DNA of 64,000 nt, taken from NCBI GenBank assembly GCA_030770425.1, contig JASJFT010000195.1, forward strand, positions 20,698 through 84,697, read 5' to 3'. The position numbers were made by a program, and so were the translations under genes. Position 1 is the first letter of the stretch, and each line of letters starts with the position of its first letter. Of this stretch, positions 25,971 through 39,600 are shown piece after piece. Source of the DNA: Darksidea phi (lineage: Eukaryota; Ascomycota; Dothideomycetes; Pleosporales; Lentitheciaceae). The notes under the pieces are model-generated. The model was given only the letters and a program-made list of their open reading frames with translations, was not told the DNA's origin and searched no databases.

Positions 25971-28770
25971 ATAGTTATATAGTTTTATTAATTAAATATT
26001 ACTAGAATAAAAGAAAGAAACTAAGAAAACGCTTTGTATTATATTAATAAAGGTAATAGTACGGTAGATATAAGTATATAGATATAAACTACTCTATAAA
26101 ATCGGGCTATTTAGGGTCTTTAAAGTAATAATAAGAAAAGTACTTAAAAATAGTCTACTTTCTAAGTAAGTATACTAACTTTATAGCTCGTAGAAGAGTT
26201 AAGAAAGAGATTTATTATAAGTATTATAAGATAGACTATATAAAGAAAGCTTATATAAATTTAAATAGAGTTTAGAGATTTAGATAAAGATAGAGTTTAA
26301 GTAATAGAGTATTATAGTCGCTATAGGTAATAGTAATAAAAATAATTATAACTATATACCTAGTAGTTAAAGATATCGTAGTTAGTAGAATAATCTTTTT
26401 AATAGATATAATAGACTATTTATATATTTAGAACTTAAAATAAAGATTTCCTCTATATAAAATTCTTTATTATTATAATTATTAAAAGTATTCCTTAATA
26501 TCCTATATAAATTCTAGCTACTATAGCTCTAAGTCTCTACTATCTTTATTTAACCTACTATCTCTACCTATAGACTCTAATAAAGATTTCTTTTTAAAAT
26601 CTATCTTTATTATCTTCGTAATAACGTACTTAGCTATAGTACCGACGAAGGAATCGTTTAAAGTTTCCTAGCTACTTACTTAGCTACGAGGTAAAGTAAT
26701 AAAATAATATATATCTACTTTAACTATATAAGCTCTATAATAATAGTTTTCTTTTCTTACTAGGTATTTATATTTTATATTCGATATCCCTTAAGTAAAG
26801 TATATATAGATTAGTATATATCTTACTATTAAGTTATAGTTTATATTTATTACTAAATATAACTTTCTAGTTCGTTATATTAGTATTATTCTATATATAG
26901 CTCTACGCGAGTCTACTTATAGTAGTATATCTTATATTATAAAACTTATAAAAGTTATAGATATAGGTCTACCTAATAAGATATTATACTAGTATCGTCC
27001 TAGGTCTAGTTTTAGTACTTAGTCGTCTCTTATACCTCTTTAGACGGTAGCTAGATAGATATAGTAGCTATTATTAGAGGAGTTACTTAATTTAGTCCGA
27101 TTAGTTTAGTAAGAGATAAGAAGAATTATAGTTATAAATAATAAGTTTAAAGCTTAAGTCTTCTTATATAGGGGTTCTTATAATAGTTAGAAATATATAT
27201 ATTAGACCTATTTATAAATAGTAGTACTTATAGGGTTTAAAAATATATTAAAGATTAACTAATATTAAATAGTAGTATATATTAATATTCCTTATATATA
27301 GTATTTAGTATTATAAATTTTTCTATATTTAAGAAATAAACCTCTTTACTCCTCTATATTATAAGGCGCCTAGCTCTAAGTCTTATTAAAAATAAGTACT
27401 AAACTAAAGGAAGAGGCGTTTTAACGCTATCTATAACTCTAACTACTAATTAAAGTAACTTTACTCTTTAAGTCTTATAAGAATATAGAGAAACTAAAGA
27501 CTTTTTTCTTAAATAAGTAAACTATAACGCGGACGTTATATTACGAAAGTCTATAGTAAAGTATAAGCTATCTTAGAGATTTAGTATAAAGTAATTATTA
27601 ATAGTATATTAACCTTCTTAAAGGTAAAATAATAATATTAAGAGAGATAAAACTTAATATTAGTCGATAATATCTTAAGAAGGTAAAGCTTCTTACTTAT
27701 TTAAATATTACTAAACTTAAGAATATCTTTAAGGATAATAGTTCTCTTTACTTCTACTTCGAATACTTATACTTTACTTTTAAGAAAGTTCTTAATATAT
27801 ATCTCTATCTTGAAGAGTCCTATATTCTAATAATTACGTATTTAGTATATTTATAATTACCCTACTCTCGTATTATTACTAATCTACTTAGATCTTCTTT
27901 ATAGTTAAGTATATAGCTATAGCTAGAATTATCTATAATACTATCTTACCTATAACTATTAGAATTTACGGGAAGAGTAGTAGAGTACTTTTATATTAGT
28001 TATTTATTTTATAATAAGATTCCCTCTAGTTAAATTTAATAGTAGACTTTAATAACTATATTCTTTAGACTATAAATCTAACCCTAAATATTAATCTAGA
28101 GCTACTAGATTTTACCCTTCTTAAATATATAAAGGGAGCCCTAAATAAATATCTATATAACGCGAAATACGTATAATACTAATAAGAATTAAATAAGATC
28201 TTTAGTTTAAAGAATAGAGTAAGATAGAGTAGTTATAAGCTTCTAGTTAACTTCTTAAATAACCTATTTAATAAGGACTAATTAGTAATTATTAAGCTTA
28301 ATTAACTAGTAAGTACTTAAGCCTAGAAACCGAAGATTAAAGCTATATACTAATTTTAAAGTATAGTTATATTACCTAGCTTCGACCCGAGTATAGTATT
28401 CTAATTCTATTTCTTAAGCTAATACTATTAGAATATTTCGTATACTAGCGCCCTACGGCGAGGGATCCTAAGGGTAGAAAAGAGTAATTTTTATTAGTAG
28501 GATTATCTTAATTAAAATACTATTCTCTATAGTATCTCGGTACTTAATATACTATAACTAGTATATATATTATATAATATAGGGGTTAAATACTTAGCTT
28601 TTTCTAATCTTAGTATATTCGTATTATCTTATTACCTAAACTTTATAATAAACGAATCTAAGCCTCGTAATATCTAATATAAGCTCTTCTAATAGTCCTT
28701 CTTCTACTTAGTCTACTATTAATATAAGTTTCTTTAACTCTAAAGTAATCTACTTCAAGCCCGGCCTAGA

Positions 28771-28856
28771 ATAGACGAGTCTATTTAATTAGTTCTTTTA
28801 ACTACCTTAAGAATAGGTACGTCTATTTAATAAATCCTTTTAACTACCTCTAGAAG
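28771..28856. repeat. 42-bp tandem duplication
   Basis: GTCTATTTAAT occurs at 28,779 and 28,821, each followed by CTTTTAACTACCT. There are two diverged units, 42 bp apart. The period is a multiple of three, so it may have been coding. Confidence 0.6.
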
Positions 28857-29899
28857 ATCTAGAGTAAAAGATTTAATATCTTAAGAGATATATTAGAATA
28901 GCTAGGCTATAAACTATTCTAACTAATAGTAGTAAAATTAAATACCTTTAACGAGATATTAATACGCTTAAAGTATAGATTTAGAAGATTTATAACTTTA
29001 TTACTCTAAGACCCGTATAACTAAGCTTAGAAAATAGAGATAAAACGGTATTTTAATAACTTAGTAATTATAAGTCTAAGTTCTAATTTTAGATAATAGG
29101 GTTTTATAGGTATATAGAGGGAGATTAAATAAGTATTTAATCTATTATACTATTATTATATCTTCTATCTACCCTCCTATTCGATTTATAAATCTAATTA
29201 TTTTATCTTTCTTTAGAAAGCTAATCTATATTAAATTCCTTTATATAAATCTACTTAAATATTATAATAAGCGGTACCTCTTATATAAAACTCTACTTAA
29301 TAGATAATTTTTAGATAATCTTTATTATCTATATAGTAGTATACTTATAAATCTTATCTTACGATACTTTATAGTTAAATAGAATAAAAGAATCTATAGT
29401 ATAAAGAATAAGCTTAGACGTCTAGTACGGGTAGAGATTTTATAATCCTACTAGGTAGTATATAGACTTTTTCGTATATTCTATTCTCGATACTATTATT
29501 ATACCTATAGTAGTCTCTATTAAGATAATATACTATTATTTTTAAGTTTCTATAACTATATAGCGGCTTTCCTTAAATAATATTATCTTAATTCCGTTAA
29601 TATAGGAACTTTACCTCGTAGTACTATCTTAATATTACTTCTATAAATCTATAGTAAGGATTATAACTATAGATTAAAGATAACCCTTTTTTTATATTAT
29701 ATAACTATACTATTAGCTATTCTATAAGGAATTATTACCCCCTATTAATTAAGCTCGGGGTTAATAGGTACGTTTTAGACTTACTATATAGTATCTTAAC
29801 CTCTAGTTAGCTAGTAGGGATAAGAGATTAGATTAGAGGGGTAGAGTAATTTATAAAGGATAATAGCCCGTAGACGTATCTATATCCTAATTTTAGTAT

Positions 29900-30001
29900 C
29901 CTATATAGTATAAATACCCGGATTAGATTAACTTAAAGAAGAGCTAATATCCTATATAGTATAAAATCCTAATTTAAGTTAACTAGAAGAAGGATTAATA
30001 T
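29900..30001. repeat. 51-bp tandem duplication
   Basis: CCTATATAGTATAAA starts at 29,900 and at 29,951. The two 51-bp units (17 codons if translated) differ mostly by transitions. Confidence 0.7.
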
Positions 30002-31000
30002 ATCTAATCTCTATACTTACTATACGGGATCTAAGCCTATAATTAGCTTATATAGAAAAGAAATCGTAATTTAAGATTTAAATAGCTTATAGGGGATAGA
30101 TACCTATTTATAGATTATCTAGAATAGTTTAAAGAATTCTATAAGGTATTAATATCTACGCGTAAGTCTTCTAAAGATAGAATAACTAGTTATTAGAATT
30201 ATAGCCCCGTAGGGAATCTAAATCTATATTAAAGTTATTTAAATTTAGGCTAATAATTCCCTATATTTACGGTTCTACGAGGAATCTAAGCCTAGCTTCT
30301 TAAGCTTATAATTAGTAACTAGGAATAAGATTTTCCTATTTTATTAGGAATTTAAGTCTAATTAAGATTAAATTTAGTACTATAACCTTAGGATACTTAG
30401 CTTCTTATATATTTTCTTAATTCTATCTTATACTTTACCGTACGAGATCCTTAAAATAAAGTAAGTATCTTACGCGTTATATACTATATAATATATATAT
30501 ATAGCTATAAGATATTCTTATATACGCGTTTATAAGTACTACTATAAGTATTATATACCTATCTTTACTAATCGAGCTAATTAAAGATTATTAGGCTAGA
30601 TATAACCTAAAGATTACCTAGTAATAAGATCGATCTTTCGATAGTTAAGGATAATTTAATTCTATTTATAATATTATAACTCTATTTACTACTTTAGTAT
30701 CTAAGTAAGAGTAATAGCGTATTTAATATTATTAACTACTAATACTACCTAATTTAACTTCTTTATTAATTACCTAATCTTTATCTCTTTACTTTTAATT
30801 TTCTTCTATAGACGTAAGTAGTAAACCTCCTATTTTATATATATTTATAACGCTCTAGTCTTTTCGTAGTATAGCGCCCCTATAATAGTACCGAGGTATT
30901 AAGCTATCTATTCTTTTATTATAGATTATTATATATATAACTAGAGAGTAACTTATAATTTAATCGATCTTCTCTATATATTAGATTTAGATACTTATAA

Positions 31001-31105
31001 TAGGGTTTACGTTAATAGGGTTTATATTAATAGAGTTTATATTAATAGGGTTTATATTAATAGGATTTATATTAATAGGGTTTACGTTAGATTTATATTA
31101 ATAAG
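31001..31105. repeat. 15-bp minisatellite, about 7 units
   Basis: Units of the form GGGTTTATATTAATA repeat head to tail, with variants that keep CG (TTTACGTTAATA). Variation within the array is mainly cg versus ta, so it can be explained by RIP acting on nearly identical units. Confidence 0.8.
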
Positions 31106-33419
31106 CGAGAATAGTCTTTTATAGTCTTTATCTTATTCTACTAGAAACTATTAATAGTTTCTAAGAGTTAAAAATAAGCTATATAGCTACGCTATAGCCC
31201 GTAAGTAGAATTATATACTAATTATATAAATATCTCTATAAGTACTATAAACGTTTTATTTTAATTACTATACCGTATATAGCCTACTATATTACTAGTT
31301 ATTAATAGATTAATAGTTTAATTAATATATAGGTACGTATAAAGCTTATATTATTCCTAATATATACTACTTATAATCTTTTATTACCTATATATAATAC
31401 TAAAGAGAGGATAACTCTATCTTATTAGATCGAAAGTTACTATTACTAAATAAAATATTATATCGGCTTAAATAAATAGTCTTTCTTATACCTAGTTCGA
31501 ATTATAGACTTCTATAGACTATCTATTATTTAGATATAATTATTAGGTCTCGGACTTATATATACCTATAATAAGTATATTATTAACTTCTATATACTAT
31601 TTCTACTTTATCTACTAATCTATATTAAGCTTATAGATAAGTAAATAGATTCTTTTTTATAGTTACTTAATACTAAAGATATAACCTTAAGAAGAGCTCT
31701 TACTTTCGTTTAGAAAAAGAAGGAAGATAGTTAAGATTTAATAATAATCTATATTATATAAGGCGACTAGAAACTCCTTAATCTAATATAGCTAATCTAC
31801 TAGAAGCTTAGTCTTATAAACTAGAGTATTACTAGGGTAAAATAATACCTTCTATCTCTAGAAGCTAAATAAGAGAGAGGTAGTATACTTAAGTAGTCTA
31901 CTCGTCGTAAGTAAGAAGAAGGTAGTAAATAAAAAGTAAAAGTACTATAATTCTAATTCTATCTACTAGAAAGAGGACTTTATTATAACGACTTAGGCTT
32001 TAAAGTCTATTACTACTATAAGGTCTATTAATAATAATATAGTTACTCCTATTAGCGAGCCGTAGCTTTCTAGTAAAATCTTAATAGTATTAAATAAGAA
32101 GTATAATTATTATATAGTCCTTATTATTATATAACTAAGCTATTATAAAGGGGTATATCTTAAGAAGACTAAGGTCTAAGCTTCTTAGACGAGAGAGAGA
32201 GAGGTATATAAAATACCTAGACTTTATAATCTATAGCTATTTAAGCTTAATCTAAACTTAAAGGACTTCTCTATTACCCTAAGACTAAGAAAATCTAACG
32301 ATTAATACCTAATAGGGTAGACTAGAGCTAATATTCTAATAAAGAAGAGTAAGAAACTATAAGACTTTTTAAAGTAGAAGTATCTCTACTATAATTAAAA
32401 GATAATATATAATATATATACTTCTTATTTTTAAATATAGAAGTATAAGAATTAGAAGAGTTATAGTAGTTAGTAAATACCCCCTAAGAAAGATCTCGTA
32501 GATTCGCCGGCGGATAAAAAGAAGAAAGAAGAAGGTAATAACGTCTAATATAATAAAGAGCTAAAAAGGTTAATATAGGAAGAACTAAGAATAAGAGGTA
32601 GAATATATTAAAAGTTTCTTATTTTATATAATTAAGCGATATTATAAAATATCTAGAATCCTATAAAGAATCTCTTCTATAATTAATATTCGTTTAACCT
32701 AATAATATATAGAGTAGTATTCGGTTATTAAAAGCTAGAAGATTTTATTAAGGACTAAACTCGTCCTACTACCTAGAGAAAGAATAACTAAGTTTATTAT
32801 ATAGAGTCTTACTAGATATAATAATAGCTCGACTCGTTCCCGTATAGTAAGAATAGAACTAAGAATATTACTAACTAAGAATAGAATATCTATAATAGCT
32901 ATAAGAATATTAATATCTAAACTATCTTTTAGTCTAGGCTAAACGAGCGTATATAAGACCTATTTAGAAAAGATAAAAAATAGTCGTTTATATACTTAGA
33001 AGGCTAGAAGTTAAGTAAGTCTTAAAATTAAAATAAAGCTAATAAGAGAAGTAATTAAGAGAGTATAAATAAGTATAGCCTATATTACTATAAAATTCTA
33101 AGCTAATAGAATATTCTTCCTTTTATAGATTAGTTTTATTATAAAGTAATATAATATAATATCGTATTTTATATATTTTATTATAAAATCTATAATCTAC
33201 GTCCTAGCTCCTTAATATAGTAAATTAAGGGTAATATAGTTAAGTCTTAGTTATTATAGGTTATACGACGATTATAGGAATATAGTTACTAAATATTATA
33301 TAAGACTAACTCTAGATTTCTAGTTTAGAATAACGTACTTCTAAGTCGTATTTATAGATATATTAGATAGATATTATATAACTACTCTTAAAGTATATAA
33401 ACTTTATATAAGTATATAT

Positions 33420-33477
33420 ACTATAAACTATCTATATACTATAAACTATCTATATACTATAAAACTATCTATATACT
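33420..33477. repeat. 18-bp tandem repeat, three units
   Basis: ACTATAAACTATCTATAT is repeated three times, and the third unit has one extra A. Simple AT-rich array with no assigned role. Confidence 0.75.
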
Positions 33478-35599
33478 ACTACTTTAGATATATCCTTCTT
33501 TTTTCTTTTTTACTCTACTAATTCTTTAAGATTATTAAGATATTAAGAACCTCTCCCCGTAATCCTATACGATCTTTCTTTACCTATATTAATAATATCT
33601 TTAAAAAAAGTATAGAATTATATAAGCTTAATAGCTATATTTAGATTACTATATTTATATAGAAATTTAGTATTACTCTATATATCTTTATTACTAAAGA
33701 AGTCGGTCTTAGCTTTCTAAAGAATAGTATAGAATAGTTTATACGTCTTCTAAATCTAGTCTTTTTAATAAGTAGTTACTAAAAGTATAAAAGAATAATA
33801 CGTATTACCCGACTATTAAGCGCCCTTCTTATTACTTATCCCTAAGAGATAGTATATTAAAGGGTAAGATATAGATTATTATACCTTCTACTCTATCGCC
33901 GTATAGTATTATTCGCTAGAAGCCTATTAATAAAATAATAAAAGAGCTCTTAGAACTATTTAATATATAGATATTAACTAGCGGGTTATAATATTCTATC
34001 TAAGTTTTAACTAATAGTTCGCCGTATTCTATCCTAATATCGATTATAGAAATACTATATATAATATTTAATCCGGAGTAGTTATATCTAACTCTACTAT
34101 AATAATAATACTTAAGGAGTCTTAGCCCTTATCTAGATAATAGGCTTAGAATACTTCTATCGAAGAGACCGTTAATTAGATAAACTTAGACTAGAATAAT
34201 TTAGTTAGGTATATACTTATTTATTTTAGATTTATATAGTAAGAGTCTCTTTTATAAGATATTATATCTATACTTTATTATTAATTCTAAGTACTAAGAT
34301 AATATAATATAATATTTATAAGTTAAATCCGCTATTTATATTAATCTAAATAATTTTATCTATATTATATTTAGAATCTATAAAATATATCTCTTATTAT
34401 ATATACGCTACGTATATTACTATTATAATATTTATTACTACCTTTTCTATCTTCGAGACGACTAGAGGGCTAGATTTATATATAACTTTTACCTACTAAG
34501 TATTAATATAGTCTATAAGAGATTTTACCTATAGAACTCTAGCCTTAGACTTAGTAGTAAGAAAGCTAAGATTCTTAATATTTATATCTATTTAGCTCAT
34601 AACGTATATAATAAGAAAGACCTTATAATAGATATTACTAAAATCGTAAGAGTATTTATACCGATAGGAAGCTAGTAACTCTTCTATTAGATTCTTCTAA
34701 TAATCTAGATTAAAGAGTACTTCTAGAGATAAAGAGGTACTCTAGTAAATAATAGTTCGACTATTATTTTAGTGTTCTAGAGGAGGATTATACCGTAAGA
34801 GAATTAAATCCCAATTACTATCTTATATATCTATATAGCTTTCGTCTTAGATCTCTAGATTTTAGTAATAGTTATAATATATCTACTCTTATCTTAGTAA
34901 AGTAGACTAATCTTACTAGAGACTAGTCTAAGATCTCTCTTAGTAATTATAGTATCTATTTAGTAACTTCTCTCGACTAAAGTTATTACTTAGATTATTA
35001 TTAGAAGCGTCTATTATATCTATCTTATTAGGTAGTAGAACTAGTATATTATACTATAGGACTTCTTCCTAGCTCTCTAGGATATAAAGACGATATTTTA
35101 ATCTAGTATTTTTATATTCTACTACCTAATACTACTTCTTTAAGAATATACGATCTACTTTTAGCTTTCTATTTTCTTATATTAGGCTAGCGACTTTTTT
35201 AATTAGTTAGTAGATCTAATTAATTTTATTTAATCGTCTTCTTTTATATATATACTCCGGGGAGCTACTACTAAACTTATTCCTCTTTCTTATCTCGATA
35301 ACTATTAATAGACTACTTCCTTAGGCCGGGATAAATAGGATAGTAGGACTAAAATTATTATCCTATAAAGAATTAGTAGAAGCGAATATCTTATATAGGA
35401 AACGCGTATCTAGAAGTAAAGTAAACCGAAAATATATCTAAAAAGGTCGTATTAAATAAATTAAAGATTAACTACTAGTAAGTATTAATCTTAATAAATA
35501 ATTAGAATAAAGAGAAATTACTTATTATCTTCTAGATTTAACTTAAATAGTCGTCTAAATCGTCTCTCTATATTAAACTAGGTAGTACTAGACTTTAAT

Positions 35600-36600
35600 T
35601 CCTCCTCTACTAAGATACTTATATTAGAGCTAGTAAGTATAACTATTTATATTTATATAATATTAAAGTTACTTAAGAGAGGGTTAGTCTTTTTAAAATA
35701 ATTAATAGTAAGTTTAGAGCGCGAGTCTTATATAGCTAGCTTCTTAGCTATTAGAGTATAGAATCCGCGATCTAAGATAAACCTAGTAAGATATTACTAT
35801 AATACTAGATTTAGTTTCTTAACTATAGGTTTATCCTTACTATTTTCTTTTAAGAAAGTAAAGTTTATAAGACTATTAAAGTACTAACTATATAATACCT
35901 ATAATTTAATATAGGCTATTTTAGCGACCTTAATTAACTAGTCTCTTAACTCGATATTATAGCTCTTAGACTTTTATACCTTAATCTTTCTAGATAGAAA
36001 AAAATATCTAAGTAAGCTTTTCTAAATTATATCTTTTATTTTATTTCTAATTAAGTACTTTAAAATATCGTATAGTAGCTCTAGGTACTTTAGTATCTTA
36101 AAGAACGTTAATAATAAAGAGATTAAGGAAGAGATATTAGTAATATTTACTAGTAATACTTATCTAAGACCTTTATCTATTATAAAAGGAAAAATAATAC
36201 GATTCTATATCTAGGAAGAAATATAATTTTTATCCGAAGTAGAATATTTTAGATAATATCCCTTTAGTTTCTCTATAGTAATATTATCGATAATTAAATA
36301 TAGTAAGATAGTATCTCCGTATTTAAGAATAATATTCTAAATCCTTTTAATATAATATAGGTAGTAAATTATCTTCTAGTCTTATAGTTAGAGATATATA
36401 TCTTAAATAGACTTATATAATACTTATCTTAATATATTTTAGAGCTAGTAGGTAATATAGGGTATTAAGTTAAAATTTTATTTATAGACTAAATATATTT
36501 ATAAAAGACTTAAAGGTAGATACTAATAGCCAATCTTTTAAAAGTTAGTAGAGGTCCTTAGATTTAGAATTATTAAAATATACCTACTATTAGTTTTCTA
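35600..36600 (-). pseudogene. DUF3723-like relic
   Basis: Minus-strand reading through stops gives a block order that I associate with the C-terminal half of fungal DUF3723 proteins. In order these are: F-F-K-I-L-K-Y-L-E-L and I-L-K-Y-L-I (about 36,080), K-I-K-D-I-I followed by K-S-L-L-R-Y-F-F, K-I-K-V, then I-A-Y-I-K-L, F-N-S-L-I-N-F-T-F-L-K, Y-L-T-R-F-I-L-D-R-G-F and I-N-Y-F-K-K-T-N-P-L (about 35,680). DUF3723 genes have unknown biochemical function and are recurrent cargo of Starship elements. The N-terminal half should lie at higher coordinates, but I could not read it. The relic is dead. The assignment rests on remembered conservation and should be treated as probable at best. Confidence 0.45.
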
Positions 36601-39600
36601 AGAACTTATTCTTTAGTCGACGATATAAGAGTATTTTTTAAAAAATCTCTCTATTAGAGGGTCTTTACTTATTTAAATATAATTTAATTATTCTTAAGAG
36701 TATATATTTAAATATAGCTACTTAAGTTAAAGGTCTCCTAGAGATAATAGTATACGGATACTTACTACTACTAAATACTTAAATAACCTACTATTAATTA
36801 TTATTATTAAGGAAAACTCTTATAGTCTTAACTTAGTATAGTCTAAATAAATAGTCGATATAAAGATTAAAAAGTAGTAGGTCTTATTCTTCGCGTAAGT
36901 AAAGTAGCCCGTCTCTTAATACTTTTAATAGGATTAACGCGTCGTCTAGAGATATATTATTAATAATAATATTAATAAAATTCTCTTCTTATAGTCTTAA
37001 ATAGCTAACTTTTCTAAATATTCCTTAGAGTTATTAAATATTCTTTTAATAGACCTTCTAGTACTTCTACTTAATAAGTAGGTAGTCGAAATTTAAATTA
37101 TTAAGCTAAAATCTTATAATCCCTTAAAAGTATATAGTCTTAATCTTTAATAATTTATTATTATCGAATATTATAATATATAACTACTAGGGATATAAAT
37201 ATATATATTATAAGATTAATAGATATAATAGATATTATAGTCGTTAGCTAGTAAATCGAATACTACTAAACGGTTATCGGGTTTAGCGAGACCTACGTAG
37301 TAAGTTAGAGGATAGATATTAGGAACTAAAAAGCTAATAGGTCTAAATATAGAAAGTAGTAGAACTAAATCGTATAAAGATAGTAGATAAGTAGACTATA
37401 TTATTATTAGATTATAGATAAGTACTCTTAGATAACCTTCGAGAGTTCTCTAGATAGGGATATTCTAACTTAAAATAACTAAATAATCGATAATTATACT
37501 AATACTAAGAATATTAGACCCTTATTTATTATAGTTATAGGACGAAAACTTAAAATAATACTTCTTAAGTAGCTTTTAAAAACTCTATCTATTCTCGTAT
37601 ACTAGTAGATCTATCTTAGAACTTTATTAAAGTATTAAAGTAGTTATATACCTATTATTATTATAGACTATAGCGTATTCTATAGATATAAAACTATCGA
37701 TTATCCCTCTAGTAACTTAACCTTATAGAATATTCCTATCTAGAAAAATATTATTATTACTCTTACTAGTAAGATCTTCTTACTATTTTCGAGTATTATT
37801 ATTTACTTTATATTAGATTTAGGTAGCCTTAAGTCTATAGTAAAGTAGCTTACTTATTAGACTATCTTATCTTTAGCCTCTAATCTACCTATTTTATCCT
37901 ATATCCTTTTAGTAATAGATACGACGTCGGATTCTTTTAATAAGAGTATTATAGCGAGTTAGGTATTATCTTAACTATTAGTTATAATATAGAAACTAAA
38001 GTACTATAGTAACTAGATATAAGTATAGGAGGATATTAATTACTATTTCTAAGATATTAGTATTCTTAGCTTAAAGTCCTTAATATCTATTCTAGAGCTT
38101 AGAAGAATATTTAAAAAATAGCTATTAGTACTTTTAGACCTTTCGGTATATAACTATTTTAAAACTATAGTATACTTTAACCTCTTCTATTTTTAAGTAC
38201 TATCTAAGTAGGCTATTAAGTATTTCTCTTAAGAAGTAGAGAGGATCCTCTTTATCTATATATTTAGGCCCCGTAGCTTTTTAATTAAACTTTTTAGCTA
38301 CTATCTTAAAGATTTTCTTAATTAGCTTTCCTTTTAGTCTTAGCTCTAGTATTTATTAATACCTCTAATAGCCTTAGTACTCCTTCTATTAAGCTATTCT
38401 CTAGGTATATATAGTAAGTACCCTATCTTATCTAGATAGCTATTAGACTAATATTATAAACTTTATACTAGAGTTTCTATTCTTTAATATCTTCTCTTCG
38501 TTTTATAAGGTAGTAGTATTAGAGTATACTATAGATAAAGATATCTAATATAAATTTATAATTAATATCCTTATAGAATTTAATTAATTTTATACTAAGT
38601 ATTAATTAACTATATTACTAATATCTAAAATATATTAATAAACTTTATAATAGCTTTAATCTTACCTAGTTTACTTTAAGAGTTATATAGTATATTTCTA
38701 TTATTTTATATATATACTAGAAAAAGTTCTAGTTTATAGTTATACTCTTTATAATTCCTATATTAAAATATTTAAATAGTATTTATATTCTAAAAAGAAT
38801 ACTTTCGAGCTCTTAAAGTATTTACTTTATAGTATAAATTACTCTTCCTTAATCTTCTACTTCGTTCTACTAATAGTCGGTATTCGAGTACTAACTTTAG
38901 ATAGAGGTAGAGTTAGAGGGGTTATTCCTCTTAAGTTTCTTAAATATATTAAAAGAATACTACGTAAGCTCTACTACCCTATTTAAGAGTATTTCGATTT
39001 TATATATAGTATATTAATAGGTAAATTCTTAATTTTTATACTATTTTATTCTCTAATCTATATTAGGCGGGCTAATTACTATAGGGATATTTCTATTTTA
39101 GTAGAATATCTTAGAGTCTCTCTAGTAATTTAAGAAGGTTACTAGAAGAATATTTATTAAATAAAAGAAAGGAGGAACTTTACTTAGTAAGGCTTTAGAG
39201 CTACTAATAGCTTATATTCGAGATAACTAATATAACCTTTCTATAATATAAGATATATTTAAGGTAGCTTTTAACTTAGAGATTAAGATATTTAACCCTT
39301 TATATAACGATACGAAAGTTATAGTTACTATAATAACTATAACTAGTATATTTTTATACCTTTTTACTAACTATAATAGTAGAAAGTAACTAGTAGTATT
39401 AGGATATAATATTATCTATACTAAGAGGGTATATAATAATATCTTTATAAGTAAAGTATATATTACTTTTTTATAATTAATCTATAGAATCTATTAACTA
39501 TTTTAAAGTATACTATATATCTACTATATCTTAGTAAATACTAAGTCTTTTCCTTCCTATATTTCGTAATCTAACCTTAGTAGATATTTTTAGTAATAGG

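Larger units (their letters stand above)
25971..35599. other. RIPped sequence with short tandem repeats, no recognisable gene
   Basis: Decayed AT-rich sequence. Plus-strand read-through frames at about 31,900-32,550 are Gln/Glu/Tyr-rich and look like a former coding exon, but I recognise no domain. Other contents are listed separately (repeats at 28,771, 29,900, 31,001 and 33,420). Stretches near 29,700-30,400 carry loosely repeated phrases such as GGAATCTAAG. I see no RNA gene. Confidence 0.4.
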
